From Azolla caroliniana (taxonomy: Eukaryota; Polypodiophyta), in NCBI GenBank assembly GCA_043228905.1, contig JBHGNT010000003.1, positions 16,926,001 through 16,990,000 on the forward strand: 64,000 nucleotides of DNA, written 5' to 3'. Both the position numbers and the translations under genes were made by a program. Position 1 is the first letter of the stretch; every line of letters starts with the position of its first letter. The notes beneath the pieces were generated by a model. That model searched no databases. It worked only from the letters and a program-made list of their open reading frames with translations, and was not told the DNA's origin. Positions 23,171 to 35,812 of the stretch are shown here, in pieces.

Positions 23171-23548
23171 TGCGGAAGCGTTAGACAGAACCGGCTCAGC
23201 CGGATAGCAACAGAGAATAAGATGAAGGTTTAATGGAGAAGCTTAATACACAAAGAGCATACGTGGGAGAGAGACAGAGAGAGCAAAACGTAGATTCAAA
23301 ATAATAAAGACACACTGTAAACTCTGTACATACAATGTGCTTACACAACACTATTTATACAAGTCCTCAGAAGGACTGACAGAAGTACAACGTACTTCAA
23401 TGTTCCTACATGCGATTGACACTAACTATTAGACAATGATTACCTAGTAGTCTAGGCTACTACTAGGCTTCCGGTTCGTGCTCGAATCCGGCTCTCCTAT
23501 CTGTCTCCCCGATTTGACCAGTTGTTTTCGGATACTGATCCAGCCAGT
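23171..23548 (-). repeat. Truncated 5' LTR of the decayed copia
   Basis: Aligns with 11036-11482 up to about GATCCAGCC near 23540, then changes abruptly to hAT coding sequence. About 85 bp of the U3 end are missing. Confidence 0.8.
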
Positions 23549-26474
23549 TGTTTAGATTTAGGCGACTAAAACCTCTCTCACATGTTGCCGTAGAAGAACA
23601 TTGAATTAACCCTATCAATGAAAGCTTTAGAAGTTATGGTAGCTTTTCTTTCCACACATCATTACAATTTATCATACCCCAAACATCTAAGAAATCTCTT
23701 CCAAGTCATTCAGTGGTAGCTTGCCTTTTGAAAATTGCATATTTATCATACAATTTACCTTTATCAATTATGGGAGAAAATGCTTTCTCATCTATCATTT
23801 TTTGAATGCCATAAAAATTTCCAAGTGTTTTCAACTCATTAAGACCCATAGTTTTTCATGTTAAAATGCTTGTAGATCTGGTAGACATGTTCATTGGTGA
23901 TAACATTTTCAACGTGGAAAGAGTCACCGAGTCTTGAAGCCTCTTTTTTATTGTCTCTATTAATGCCTTAGAAAACAAAGTTTGGAATCGTATGGCTTCA
24001 ATTAAGTCCTCACCATCAATACTTCTATCCATGAGGATGCTTTTATACATATTACCTTTTATAACATCTCTTAAAACTGAAAGCTTTCCTTTTTCTCTAT
24101 CATATTCCAGAATATTTGGATAATTATAGTTATCCTTCTCAAAACCATTGAGATCCATCATAACATGATGTAGAAATTGCTCTTCTATCTCCCCAATGGC
24201 TATCATAGCCAAGCCTCCAATGCATGTCACATCCACGTATTCCTTTTGGAATTCCATACTTAACGTAGACATGATCTTAAGTACATCTGCAAGGAAGTCA
24301 AGCATATACAGTACTTTGAAGTTTCTTAAACTTAAGAATACATTGTATGCATCACTTTGCGATTGCAAAGTCTTCATCAAGGGTTCATACATATCGCATA
24401 CCCTCATGATAGCACCATGCCGACTAAGCCATATAGTGTCTTCACAATCCCAAGAATATGCAAATGTGTGCATTCTAATGCATCTTGCATCTTAGTTAAT
24501 TCACCTTGGTGCATTGAGCTCCTCAAGAAATGTGTAGCCACCCGATTCACAATGGCATCTAACTGCTTGCATGTTTCTTTGACTTCAATGTTCTTTGAAG
24601 CCTCTTGCACAAACAAGTTTGTTCGATGTGCACAACAATGTAATGAAGTCATAAATGGATTATATGACTTCAATCTTATAGCAACACCTCTAGACATACC
24701 TACCATAATAGATGCTCCATCACTTCCAAATCGCATCATTTTTCTAACATCTAAGTTCCACATTTTTAACAATGCTAAAATGCTTTATGTTATTGTGCTC
24801 GTTGTACCATCCTCCAGTTCAAGTACCCCCAAATAAGAGGTTCTTACTTGCCTTCCGTCCATAAATGTAGTGTAAAGGATCAAGTTTTTGGTTACGCTAT
24901 CGTGCCTTTCGGCACCAGATCGTTGCTTGAGTCAGGTGGGAACCACTAGGGTTTTGGACTAGGAGGAGGAAGAATTTGAGACAATTCTAATTATAAATAT
25001 ATTATTAGAAACTTGGGAATCCCACAAGTATAATGTATTTTATTAATCAATATTTAGATAAGAATATGTATTTAGATTGAAAGAAAGAGATAAAAGAACT
25101 TGTGAATCCCACAAGTATAGATTATTAATTGGTGTTTTAGGAAATATATCCAATTTCCAAATATTTTTCACCCTTATTACATTGTGCTCCCCATCCTTAT
25201 ATAGTGATGAGAGAGTCTTAATAATCCATGCTTTTTCTCTAACAATAGACTATATGCTTTATCTAACATGCCTTTTTCTAAAGTGATCTTACTTTTTCTA
25301 ACTTGATGCGTTTTTATTGACTATAGTGTTCATGCACGCTAGATGTGCATGTGTAGTTTTCTTCTAACTAAAGTTTATCCTAGTGTGGACTTACCTTTTT
25401 ATGTGGGACATCTACTTTTTTAACACTAATGATATGTTAGTGTAATGGTAAAGCTTCACATTATGTACAAGGTTCGAATCTTGCCCTATGCATGTAACAA
25501 TCTTTTCTTCTATTTACAATTTTGTCTCTTCATCCGGTGAGAGACTCTCACCGGCCTTCTTTATCTGGCTCTTGCCGATTTTGCTTGATCCGGTTCTTAC
25601 TGGGTCTCCTTGCCAGTTCCTCCTTCATCCGGTTCTCTTCGTTTGTTTCTCATCAACTCTCACCGGCCTTCTTCATCCGATTCTCACCGGGTACTCTTCA
25701 TCCGATTCTTGCCGGGTCTCCATGTCCCATCCGGAGGGACCAAAAATGCAATTTTCTCATAGTGTGCGATTTACATTACAACAACGCTTACATCGGTAGC
25801 TTCATCTACCATAAGCCCAAACCAAGGACTTGTACTCAACCTATCATATATGTCGGCTTCAAGAGCCTTGTTAATGTGCAAGATAAAGCTTTCACAAGCC
25901 TTATTATCGTTATACATTCGTGAAAGGCCTTCCGCACCACATTCTCTTAACAATCGTCAGAGGCTTTCCAATTTTTTAAGTGCCAAATCCTCTTTCGCTA
26001 TAAAATACGCACATTTAAACAATTTTTCAATAGCTACATCCAAACTAGCTTTTTTCTTTGATGCACATTTTTCAAGACCATTCTTGTCTTGTTTTTGTAA
26101 CAAAATGGCATCTCGATGGGCCACACTCCTTGCATGTTCTTCTAATGCAAAAGTCTTAAAGTTTTTCACACCTGTTTTGCCAAATGAAGACTTACAATGA
26201 GGATCTCTCCTACAATAACTACCCCATAAAAGACCAATTTCCAAATCCTCTTGAAGCCACTTAAATTTAGTAGGGGTCAATCTTCTTGAAAGTTTAGTTT
26301 GGTCTTACTAATTCTATTCATGTCATGAAGCAACTCTTGTGAGTCTTGATCGTCCTTTATAGGCTCTTCTAGAGACACATCGTCATTGGAACATGACAAA
26401 TTTTTCCTAAAACTAGGCATTATAAAGAGGCTGATTTGCTTTCCTTCGCCTTTCGTATTTTTGTTGTGGGACAT
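23549..26474 (-). pseudogene. hAT-superfamily transposase (ZNF862/ZMYM-like), broken
   Basis: Minus-strand pieces in the order of a TTF-zinc-finger hAT transposase: N-terminal basic region (26474-26277); TTF-type zinc finger region with CRRDPHCKSSFGKTGVKNF and EEHARSVAHRDA (26280-25957); first catalytic Asp block FGLMVDEATDVS (25953-25771); then, past an inserted block, TTFMDGRQVRTSYLG (24880-24840) and FGSDGASIMVG with LHCCAHRTNL (24772-24404); the alpha-helical insertion region (24473-23856); and the start of the C-terminal dimerisation domain, ATCERGFSRLN (about 23590-23555). The last piece is cut by the copia LTR. Two frameshifts and several stops exclude an active product. Terminal inverted repeats were not found. 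Confidence 0.85.
24889..25775 (-). mobile_element. LTR-like insertion in the hAT gene
   Basis: 887 bp with TG...CA ends on the minus strand (TGTAAATCGC at 25775, ending in ACCA at 24889). Taking it out leaves the hAT frame continuous. The right part holds GGTCCCTCCGGATGGG, also found at the U3 start of the copia LTR at 29744, and a series of CCGG-rich short repeats (25545-25735). A tRNA-like module on the plus strand has perfect A box TAGTGTAATGG (25438-25448) and perfect B box GGTTCGAATC (25471-25480). No matching target duplication was seen. Confidence 0.6.
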
Positions 26475-27813
26475 ACTGTAACAATAATGTTAAAGTACGT
26501 TGGACTAGCATAATCTATGGATTCCATTTACACGAAGGGAAAAAATACATACACAATCCATGTTTTCCAAAGAGAATATAAACAAATTAAAATACCTAGC
26601 ATATATGGAAGATTACGAGGCAATAAAGGATGAAGTTGCCACTATAGATCTTCCAATCTATCAAAAAATAAAGAAGAAAGAGGATGGCTCACATTAGCTT
26701 ACACACATGTAAATCCATGTATATAAATGTGAAAGAAATTGAGGGAACAAATATATTGCAAACAATATTGAAGGAAAAGATCAAGAGAAAAAAAGTAGCA
26801 TATATATTAAAACAAGAGGACAATACAAATGCGAGGTAATAATGCTTGTCGAGGTTTCATGAACCCATAAATATTTGAGTTTGAGCTCATAAGATGTAAT
26901 AGAACATAAAATCGATTGAATATAATATGTTTACCAAGAAACAAATGATAAAAAATAACACTTTTTGGAGTTAAGAGATGTGTGCAAGTTCGGAAAGGAA
27001 TCTTGGAGTTAAATTTACAAGTATAAAACATTTCACCATTTAAATGATCCATGAAAGATAAATAAGTGTTAAAAGACTAGACTTTCAGCGATCCTTTTCA
27101 AAGTTGTAGCATTCTCTACTAGGTACCAAAATCAACTCTCAACTTCACATTTTACAAAAGTGGTGTATATATTAAAACAAGATGAAAATACAAATGCAAG
27201 GTAATAATGCAATATATATGCCTCCTTGTGATTTATTCTTGTCTATTCTCATCATCTTTTTGTGCTTTTTTTGTGCTAAGATAATTTGTTGTACATAATT
27301 CCCTTCCATTTTTCAACCTATCCTCCACTACATGTGTTTGAAATACATGTTGATTCTCATCTCAAATTTGTCGATTCATCTAGTTATATTGTAATAAGTA
27401 ACTAGTATTTCAGATTCGTCTAATTTGTTTATCATAGCAACCCCTTGATGATGATGAAGAAGAGCAAGTCTCTTTCGACACCTAGTTCCCTTGCATCTTC
27501 ACAACTTAATGTTCACCCACTAAAAAGAAGCGCGAAGATTCAATCCTCTTCTCCAATGCACATACTTTGTGATGATCCCACATCCTTGCCTTGGAATGTT
27601 CAGGAGACGTTTAAGAAGTGATCAAATCACTTGATAATTGAAAATGTCATATATGAATGTTTGATTGAAAGCCTACATTGAGAGGTATTGTAAAATGAAT
27701 CTCTTCAACACGTTCGCGTTCACAAGTGGAAGGATCGCGCATAGGTGGAAGAATAAGGAATATTCCGTTTGATTTGAGTACTTTTTCAATGATATTACAA
27801 AACACATTGATAC
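26475..27813. other. AT-rich interval without a clear gene
   Basis: A 50 bp stretch (26800-26845: GCATATATATTAAAACAAGA onward) is repeated with few changes at 27163-27211. 27445-27625 is open on the plus strand (Ser-rich, starting MMKKSKS) but matches nothing recognised. The gypsy composite begins at 27814. Confidence 0.45.
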
Positions 27814-29743
27814 TGTGGTGGTCACATGGACCACACCTAGATTAGGCCCCTACCAAGCCCCATGTCACCACCCATGACCGATACCCTCTCCCTCGTATCG
27901 ATGACCTCCTCGACCAGCTTGGCAAATCAAAGTACTTCACCTCCCTCGATCTAGCCTCGGGATATTGGCAGATCCCGATGAATCCTCACGATGCCCACAA
28001 AACTGCATTCCGCACTAGGAAAGGCCTTTTTCAGTTCACACGGATGCCCTTTGGCCTATCTGATGCGGGGAGCACATTCCAGCGAATGGCTAATGCCATC
28101 TTCGATGATCTCATCACCCGCCGTGTCGTCATCGTCTATCTAGACGATATTCTGGTACATACAAGCACTTGGGCAGAACACCTTCAAGTCCTTCGGGAGG
28201 TCCTAACTTGTGTTCAACGCTATCGATTGCAGCTGCAATGGAAGAAGTGCCGATGGGGTAGTACGTGCCTCCGCTTCCTTGGGTACGTCATCTCCTCTGA
28301 CGGAATACAAATGGACCCGGAGAAGACAGAAGCAGTCCAAAAATTCCCACGCCCCACCACAGTCAAGCAGCTTCAACGCTTCCTCGGCCTCCTCACGTTC
28401 TCTCTTCGTTTCATCCCACGGCTAGCCGACCTGTCAGCCCCACTACGCGCGCTCCTACAAAAAGACGCACCCTTCCTGTGGACCGAAGCCTGCGAATCCA
28501 GCTTCCTGCAGCTCAAGAGAACACTCCAAGCCTCTGACCTCCTGGCCCACCCTGATTTCACGAAGCCTTTCCATCTGCAGACGGATGCCTCCAATGTCGG
28601 CCTTGCTGCGGTCCTGCTCCAATCCGACGACAACGACCAACTCCGCCCGATTGCCTACATCAGTCGGTCACTTACCAAAGCCGAACAAAATTACTCGACA
28701 ACTGAAAAAGAGTTCCTCGCCATCGTCTGGGCATTCCATCGTTTCCACCCATACCTTCACGGATCAAATACATCAGTCGAAACCGACCATCAGCCATTGC
28801 TCTCCCTCATAAAGAAGGCTCATCCACCCGGCCGCTTACTTCGTTGGGTTTTGGCGCTACAAGATTACACATTCACTCTGCGCTATCGCCATGGTCCACA
28901 AAACATCGTCGCCGATGGATTATCCTGCATATCCTTTCAGGCGAACCAGATCACCTCCAACACAATCGATTTCCCCATATCCTCGTCCCAAATGGCCAAC
29001 ATGCAACAACACGACAAACAAATCCAAGATATCTGCCACCGCCTACGAGCTGAACCGACATCATCCCTCATCAAGCAATTCATGATCCAGGATAATGTCC
29101 TACTTTTTTGTCAAGTAGGCAAAGAACCCCGAGTCTACGTGCCTGAGCAACTACGCCAGTCTTACCTTCGTTTCTTCCACGATCACCCGTTGTCCGGCCA
29201 CTTGGGTTTTCATAAGGTGCTCGACAAAATTCGTCGCAAATTCTATTGGCCTGGGCTACGCCACGAGGTCGCCTCCTACATCAAAGCATGCAACTTATGT
29301 CAGGCCATCAAATCACCTCAAGTGGCTCAAGGCCTCTTACATCCGATACAAGTTCAAGCTCCATTTGAAATCGTCGGATGGGACATTATGGGCCCCTTTC
29401 CCGAGTCACAAGGAGGGAAAAAATTCATCCTCATCATCACCGAGTACTTGACGCGTTGGGCTGAGACGGCCGCTATCCCAGATGCAAAGGCTATGACCAT
29501 CGCCTCCAAACTATTGGAGAAAATCATCTTCCCCCACGGTTGCCCACTCCAAATCTTGTCCGATCGAGGACCCCAGTTCAACGGTGAGCTCCTACGCCTC
29601 GTTTCAACACAACTAGGAATCCAACAGTTATTCACGTCACCCTACCATCCGCAAACGAATGGGTTGACGGAGCGCCTCAATCGAACCTTAAAACAACAAA
29701 TCTCAGCCTACATCGATCCGCTGCACTCAACCTGGGACCGAAT

Positions 29744-30006
29744 TGTTGAACTCAGTGCTCGGCCACCACCGAGGAATAGGATCAACTCACAGAAAACAGG
29801 AAATACAAAATGCACGAAGACAATAGAAAGAAGAGTACACAAGATGTTTTACGTGGAAAACTCTAAATGGGAAAAACCACGGGAGTCCTCAAACTCCAAC
29901 TATCACTATAAACAGAGATGTACAATGGTGAAGCTACAAGGCAACAACCTTGAGCTCACTGTCTTCGCCACAGGCGGCGGTAATACACAGAGGCAACGAC
30001 CTCTTC

Positions 30007-30045
<39 letters not shown>

Positions 30046-30435
30046 CTGCTCACTTAGCTCCCTCTAAGTGGAAAACCAGAAAAATGAGTAACAACTACAA
30101 AACTGTTTGCCCTAAGTCATATTTATACACATATGACTTTCGGGCTATTTACAAATATAGCCTCAAGGGCCCTTGGCAAACATATTCACAAATATGTCCC
30201 CGCATCCGGATCTCTCTCCGGGTACATTCATCATCCGGCTCCGTAACCGGGTCTTCATCATCCGGCTCCGTAGCCGGGGTCTTCATCATCCGGATCCGGA
30301 ACCGGGTCTTCATCATCCGGCTCCGGAACCGGGTCTTCATCATCCGGCTCCGATATCGGGTACTCCTCGTTCGGGTCTTCATTCCCGATTCCCGGACATC
30401 TGACCATCCCATCCGGAGGGACCGTAATCCCAACA
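29744..30435 (-). repeat. 3' LTR of the TNT1-like copia
   Basis: TGTTGGGATT...CAACA ends. It contains a (CT)n run at about 30008-30042 and five tandem copies of a 27 bp unit (CATCCGGCTCCG..ACCGGG type) at about 30231-30365. The TATA-like TGTATAAATATG lies near 30130. Confidence 0.93.
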
Positions 30436-30445
30436 AACTCCCCCT

Positions 30446-33400
30446 TCACTTCGGCATGGGATGTCTTTCCAGTCCGACCCTCTTCCGGCACGCTTCCAGC
30501 TTGTCGGGTGTGAGCACTTTGGTCAGCATGTCTGACCCGTTCTCGTCCGTGTGGATCTTCGTCAGCACGAACTCCTGGTCTTCTATCCTTTCCCGGATCC
30601 AGTGATATCTTCGCTGGATGTGCTTCGTCCGGGAGTGATAGGCCGCGTTCTTCGCAAGGTGGATGGCACTCTGACTGTCGCAGTAGAGTTGGTACTCCTC
30701 CTGCCGGATACCGAGCTCTCTAATGAAGTCCTTCATCCATATTATTTCCTTGCCGGCTTCAACAGCCGCCATGTACTCCGCCTCCGTGGTTGACAACGCA
30801 ACCGTCTTTTGCAGCCTCGACTGCCACGAAACAGCTCCCCCTGCATACGTCATCACATACCCTGATGTGGACCGGCTGGTATCTGTATCAGCCGACATAT
30901 CCGAATCGGTAAAGCCGTCGAGTTCGGGCTTACCGGAGCCGAATCGGAGGCACACGTTTGCCGTGCCCTTCAGGTATCGGAGTATCCACTTGACCGTGTT
31001 CCAGTGCTCTTTGCCGGGATTGCTCATGTACCGGCTCACCACTCCGACTGCATATCCTATGTCCGGTCTTGTACACACCATTGCGTACATCAAGCTTCCG
31101 ACGGCAGAGGCATATGGTACTTTCATCATGTCCTCCTTCTCAGCCTTTGTCTTGGGGCTTTGCTTGCTGGACAGCTTGCAGTTTGCCGGGAGGGTTGACC
31201 CGACCGGTCTTGCTTCCGACATGTTGAACCGGTGAAGCACCTTTGTCACGTACTTCTCCTGTGACAGCCACAACTGCTTCTTCTTCCGGTCCCGGATGAT
31301 GTGCATCCCTAGTATTTGCCTCGCCGGACCCAGGTCCTTCATTGAGAAGGTTCGGTGAAGCGCTTTCTTCAGCATCTGTATCTTGACCTAGTCCCGTCCG
31401 ACGATCAACATGTCGTCCACGTACAGGAGGAGTATTAGAAAGTCTCCTCCTTCGAACTTCTTCACAAACACGCAGTGATCGGACTGCGTTTTGTGGTACC
31501 CATCGTCGGTCATGAAGGAGTCGAACTTCCGGTACCATTGCCGGGGAGCCTGCTTCAGTCCGTAAAGGCTCTTCTTCAACCGGCATACCAGGTGCTCCTT
31601 CCCTTTCTTCTCGAATCCTTCCGGTTGCTGCATGTAGATCTCTTCTTCGAGGTCACCGTGAAGGAATGCCGTCTTCACGTCCATCTGTTCTACCTCGAGG
31701 TCCATGCTTGCCGCTATGCTCAGCACCGTCCGGATGGAGGTCATCTTCACTACCGGGGCAAATATCTCGTCGAAGTCGACGCCCTTCTTCTGCTGGAACC
31801 CCTTCACCACGATCCTGGCTTTGTATCTCGGGGGGTTTCCGGCATCTCCCGGCTTCAGCTTGAACACCCACTTGTTTCGAAGTGCCCGCTTTCCTTTCGG
31901 CAACTCCACAAGTTCATATGTGTGGTTCTCATGCAGGGAATCCATCTCCTCCTGCATGGCACTTAACCACCTGCGGCTATGGGTGTCAAGCTTTGCTTCT
32001 TCAAAACTCTCCGGCTCCCCCTTGTCGGTTAGCAGCACGTGCTCTGGTTTTGGAAATCTCCGGGGGGCCCTTCTCTCTCTTAGAGGATATCTCCGTTCCG
32101 GAGCTTCGGTAACCGGCTCCTCCGTTTCCTCTTCATCCGAATCCATTTCGGGATCGGGGCCGGTTCCGGTATTAGTTTCATCTTCCTCGGCCGGTTCTGT
32201 TTCTTCACCGTCTTCGGCCGGATCCTCGAGTGCTAACCGGTCCCTTGCCGGTCGGGACTGCTCCTCGTAGAGTTGATCCTCACCGGTCGACTTGGAGCTC
32301 TTCATCTTCTTCTCCGACTCCCAGTCGGCGAGTGTCTTGTCCTCCATGAAGATGATATCACAACTCCGGAATATCTTTTTGTCGACCGGGTCCCATACTC
32401 GGTAGCCGAACTCGTCATCGCCGTAACCGAGGAATATGCATGGCCGGGTCTTTGGATCTAGCTTTCCTCTCCGGTCCTTTGCCACATGCACATATGCGAG
32501 ACACCCGAACACCTTCAGATGTCGGTAGGATACTTCCCTACCGGTCCACACTCTCTGCGGCGTGTCTCCGTCCAAAGGTACTGAGGGTGATCTGTTTATC
32601 ACGTATGTCGCCGTCGACATTGCCTCAGCCCAAAACCCCTTGGGTAATTTCGCATGTGCCAGCATACTCCGAACCCTCTCCATTATGGTCCGGTTCATCC
32701 TCTCGGCCAGCCTGTTCAGTTCCGGCGTCTTCGGCACAGTAAACTCGAGCCGGATTCCCTTCGAGCGACAGTACTCCTCGAACTGCCCCCGGTATTCCCC
32801 TCCGTTATCCGCTCGTATCGCTTTCAGCTTCTTGCCGGATTCCCTTTCCACTCTCGCGTGGAGTTCTTTGAAGACGCACAACACTTGGTCATTTGTCTTC
32901 AACGGTGCCGTCCACAGCTTCCGGCTGTGGTCATCAATGAATGTCATGAAGTACTGGGCTCCGCCATGTGACTTCGATTCTACTTGACACACGTCAGTGT
33001 GCACCAACTCCAATGGTGCGCTACGTCTCGTCGGTGGCCTTGAGTGGAAGGAGGTTCGGTTCTGCTTACCGGCCAGGCAATCGGTGCACTTCTCCAGGTG
33101 CACATGCTTCACTGGAATAAGGTTGTCTTCTGCAAGCCTCTTCATCCCCTTCTCACTCATGTGGCACAGTCTCTTGTGCCACAGCTCACCGGTAGTGTCG
33201 GCTGCCACGTTCAACTCCTCCGGACACAACCAGGCATTCATAAGGTACAGTGTGTTGACTTTCCGGGCCCGAGCCACTATCAGGCTCCCCTTGCTGAACT
33301 TCATTACGCCGTTCCGGATGCTACCTGTGTAGCCTTCATCGTCTAGCCTCCCGGCCGAAATCAGGTTCAATCGAACCTCCGGAACGTGTCGGACATCCTT

Positions 33401-34519
33401 CAGCAACATTTTGCATCCGGTCGAGGTTGTCAACCACACATCTCCTATGTCGGCAATCCGGCACGTACCTTCATTTCCCATCCGAACACAGCCATGCTCA
33501 CCGGCTGTGTAGGATGAGAAGTATCTTCTTTCCGGGGTCAGGTGGAACGACGCTCCGAAATCGACCACCCAGGTAGTCTCATCGCCGGCAATGTTTAGTT
33601 CACCTTCTTCGGTGATGAGCATGATCTCCTCTTCACTTGCCGCGAGTGCCGTCGTTCCTTTCCGGTCCTGCCCTCGCCGATCCGAACCATTCCGGTCCGT
33701 GGCTCCCCGGTAAGCACCGTTCCGTTCCGAAGACTTCTTCGAATCGGTGTCGTCGGCTCCGTTGTCTTTTCGGTAATGCCGACATTTCTTTCGGAAGTGC
33801 CCCGTCTTCCCACAGTGGAAGCATGTGGGCCTTCCTCTTGACTGCGACCGGGTCCCCGACTTCTCCCGTCTTTGCGGACTCCGGTTCCGTTGTCTTCCCC
33901 GATCCGATTCGGCAAGCAGCATCTTCGGATCGGAGGCCGGTTCTTTATCTCTCCGACGCACTTCTTCGTTCAGAATGCTTGTCTTTACCATTTGTAGGGA
34001 CAAGTTATCTTCGGTGCAGGAGGTGCTGAGAGTCACCACCAAGTTCTCCCAGCTTTCCGGCAATGTACACATCAGTATGATGGCTTGCATTGCATCCTCC
34101 AACGGGAACTTGATCGCCGCAAGCTGGTTCACGAATCCCATGAACGTGCTTACGTGTTCCACCATACTCTCGCCGTCCCGGTACTTGAGGTTCACTATCT
34201 TCCTCATCAGGGAGGTCCGGGTCAGAGCATTCTTCCTCTCATACAGTCCGGACAGCTTCTGCCACATCTCATAGGCGTTCGTATCGTTCGCCACATGTTG
34301 CAGAACACTTACATCGACATATTGCCGGATCGTCGCTACGGCTTTCCGGTTCAGGAGCTTCCACTCCGACTCTATTAACCCCTTGGGTATCTCGTCATTG
34401 TCGATCGGTTCATACAGGTCTCGAACGATGAGAAGGTCTTCCATCTTTATCTTCCAGTCGGCGTAGTTCTGTGAGTTCAACACCATCATGCCCGGAGGCC
34501 CACTACCGCCGCCTTCCAT
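30446..34519 (-). pseudogene. gag-pol: TNT1-like copia polyprotein with one in-frame stop
   Basis: A single frame of 1,357 codons from ATG 34519, closed once by TAG at 31390-31388 (codon 1044). Domains: Gag UBN2-like (1-190), zinc knuckle CFHCGKTGHFRKKC (C233, C236, H241, C246), protease near 318 reading WVVDFGASFHLTP, integrase zinc region (LWHKRLCHMSEKGMKRL, CTDCLAGKQ), integrase core (HTDVCQVESKS, RADNGGEYRGQF, ERMNRTIMERVRS), SH3-like domain (FGCLAYVHVAKD), RT (EQMDVKTAFLHGDLEEEIYM, LLLYVDDMLIV at 1030-1040), and RNase H (FTDSDMSADTDTSRSTSGY, LSTTEAEYMA). The stop falls just after the RT active site. In addition the protease D-S/T-G triad reads D-F-G (residue 321), which should abolish cleavage, so this copy looks non-autonomous although young. 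Confidence 0.93.
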
Positions 34520-34550
34520 TTTCTGTGTTACCGTCGCTCTGATACCACTT

Positions 34551-34813
34551 TGTTGAACTCAGTGCTCGGCCACCACCGAGGAATAGGATCAACTCACAGA
34601 AAACAGGAAATACAAAATGCACGAAGACAATAGAAAGAAGAGTACACAGGATGTTTTACGTGGAAAACCCTAAATGGGAAAAACCACGGGAGTCCTCAAA
34701 CTCCAACTATCACTATAAACAGAGATGTACAATGGTGAAGCTACAAGGCAACAACCTTGAGCTCACTGTCTTCGCCACAGGCGGCGGTAATACACAGAGG
34801 CAACGACCTCTTC

Positions 34814-34860
<47 letters not shown>

Positions 34861-35223
34861 CTGCTCACTTAGCTCCCTCTAAGTGGAAAACCAGAAAAAT
34901 GAGTAACAACTACAAAACTGTTTGCCCTAAGTCATATTTATACACATATGACTTTCGGGCTATTTACAAATATAGCCTCAAGGGCCCTTGGCAAACATAT
35001 TCACAAATATGTCCCCGCATCCAGATCTCTCTCCGGGTACATTCATCATCCGGCTCCGTAACCGGGTCTTCATCATCCGGCTCCGTAGCCGGGGTCTTCA
35101 TCATCCGGATCCGGAACCGGGTCTTCATCATCCGGCTTCGATACCGGGTACTCCTCGTTCGGGTCTTCATTCCCGATTCCCGGACATCTGACCATCCCAT
35201 CCGGAGGGACCGTAATCCCAACA
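34551..35223 (-). repeat. 5' LTR of the TNT1-like copia
   Basis: Same as the 3' LTR but with a longer (CT)n run (about 34814-34858) and only four copies of the 27 bp unit (about 35045-35155). Confidence 0.93.
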
Positions 35224-35812
35224 CGAATCTTGCCCTTCGTTACGCATGCCTACAACACAACTGTGCAAGCCTCTACCCGCATTAGCCCATTTCGGGCCCT
35301 TTACGGAAGGGACCCGCGCTTACCCCCAGAAGTGGCAGTCCCGCAACCAACCACACGACTCCACGCTGACGCAGTGCCTTGGTGGTCCCACCTACAACAA
35401 CTCCAGCCCCTCCTCCGCAAAGCCATCACGAGCAACCTGCACCAGGCACAACTACGCCAAAAACGACAACACGATATAGGCCGTGTCGACCATCAATACC
35501 ACGTCGGTGACAAAGTCCTCGTCTACTTCCCCATCCGTCGTCGCGGTCTCAGCGAATCGCTCATGCACCGATGGATCGGTCCCTTCGAAGTTCAAAAGCA
35601 GATACGCGACACTACATACCTGCTCCGCCGCGCCTCCAACAACCGCTCTACCTTTGCTCACCAGTCTCGCATGAAGCCCTTCCATCAACTACCACCGCCC
35701 CCGCCCACACTCATGCCTACGCCCACGCCCGTGTCATCCCCCCATCTGGAACCGTCGTCCACGCCTCGTCGCGCTTCGACTGCACAGTAACTTTTTTTTT
35801 ACAAGGGGGAAT

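Larger units (their letters stand above)
11036..23548 (-). mobile_element. Decayed copia element carrying two later insertions
   Basis: On the minus strand the order is: 5' LTR (23548-23171, truncated), primer site, gag, protease, integrase, RT, RNase H, purine tract, 3' LTR (11482-11036). The LTRs align over some 375 bp. The purine tract CTTGAGGGGGAG (11494-11483) abuts the TGTTGAGCGG start of the 3' LTR. A chromodomain gypsy element (11782-17450) sits in the 3' part and an LTR-like block (18271-19346) in the RNase H region. The right LTR has lost about 85 bp of U3 and runs straight into hAT sequence, so a deletion has removed the expected duplication. Confidence 0.85.
29744..35223 (-). mobile_element. 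Near-intact TNT1-like copia element
   Basis: 5,480 bp with a perfect 5 bp duplication CGAAT (29739-29743 and 35224-35228). LTRs: 29744-30435 (3', 692 bp) and 34551-35223 (5', 673 bp), differing by a handful of substitutions, the CT-repeat length and one 27 bp unit. The primer site TGGTATCAGAGC (34546-34535, minus) matches initiator-Met tRNA. The purine tract AAGGGGGAGTT (30446-30436) precedes the 3' LTR. It lies antisense to the gypsy pol it interrupts. Confidence 0.95.
27866..35790 (+). pseudogene. Gypsy Pol (RT, RNase H, integrase), interrupted by a copia
   Basis: Coding parts are 27866-29743 and 35229-35790. The frame starts inside RT (DRYPLPRIDDLLDQLG) because the gag/protease half is missing. 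RT active site VYLDDILV is at 28137-28148. RNase H contains TDASNVGLAAVL and YSTTEKEFLAIVWAF. The integrase has H/H/C/C zinc binding (HDHPLSGHLGFHKV, CNLCQAIK), then GWDIMGPFP, SDRGPQF and TNGLTERLNRTL. After the copia the frame resumes with VTHAYNTTVQASTRISPF and ends with a Pro-rich tail at TAA 35788-35790. No chromodomain is present. Apart from the insertion and the missing N-terminal half no stops are visible, so the decay is structural. Its lineage within gypsy is not certain. Confidence 0.9.

Noticed and set aside
31475-34274. Several 100-190 codon plus-strand frames
   Set aside because: Antisense shadows of the copia polyprotein.
29744-35223. Host gene on the minus strand inside the gypsy
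   Set aside because: LTRs, target duplication, primer site and domain order show it is a copia element.
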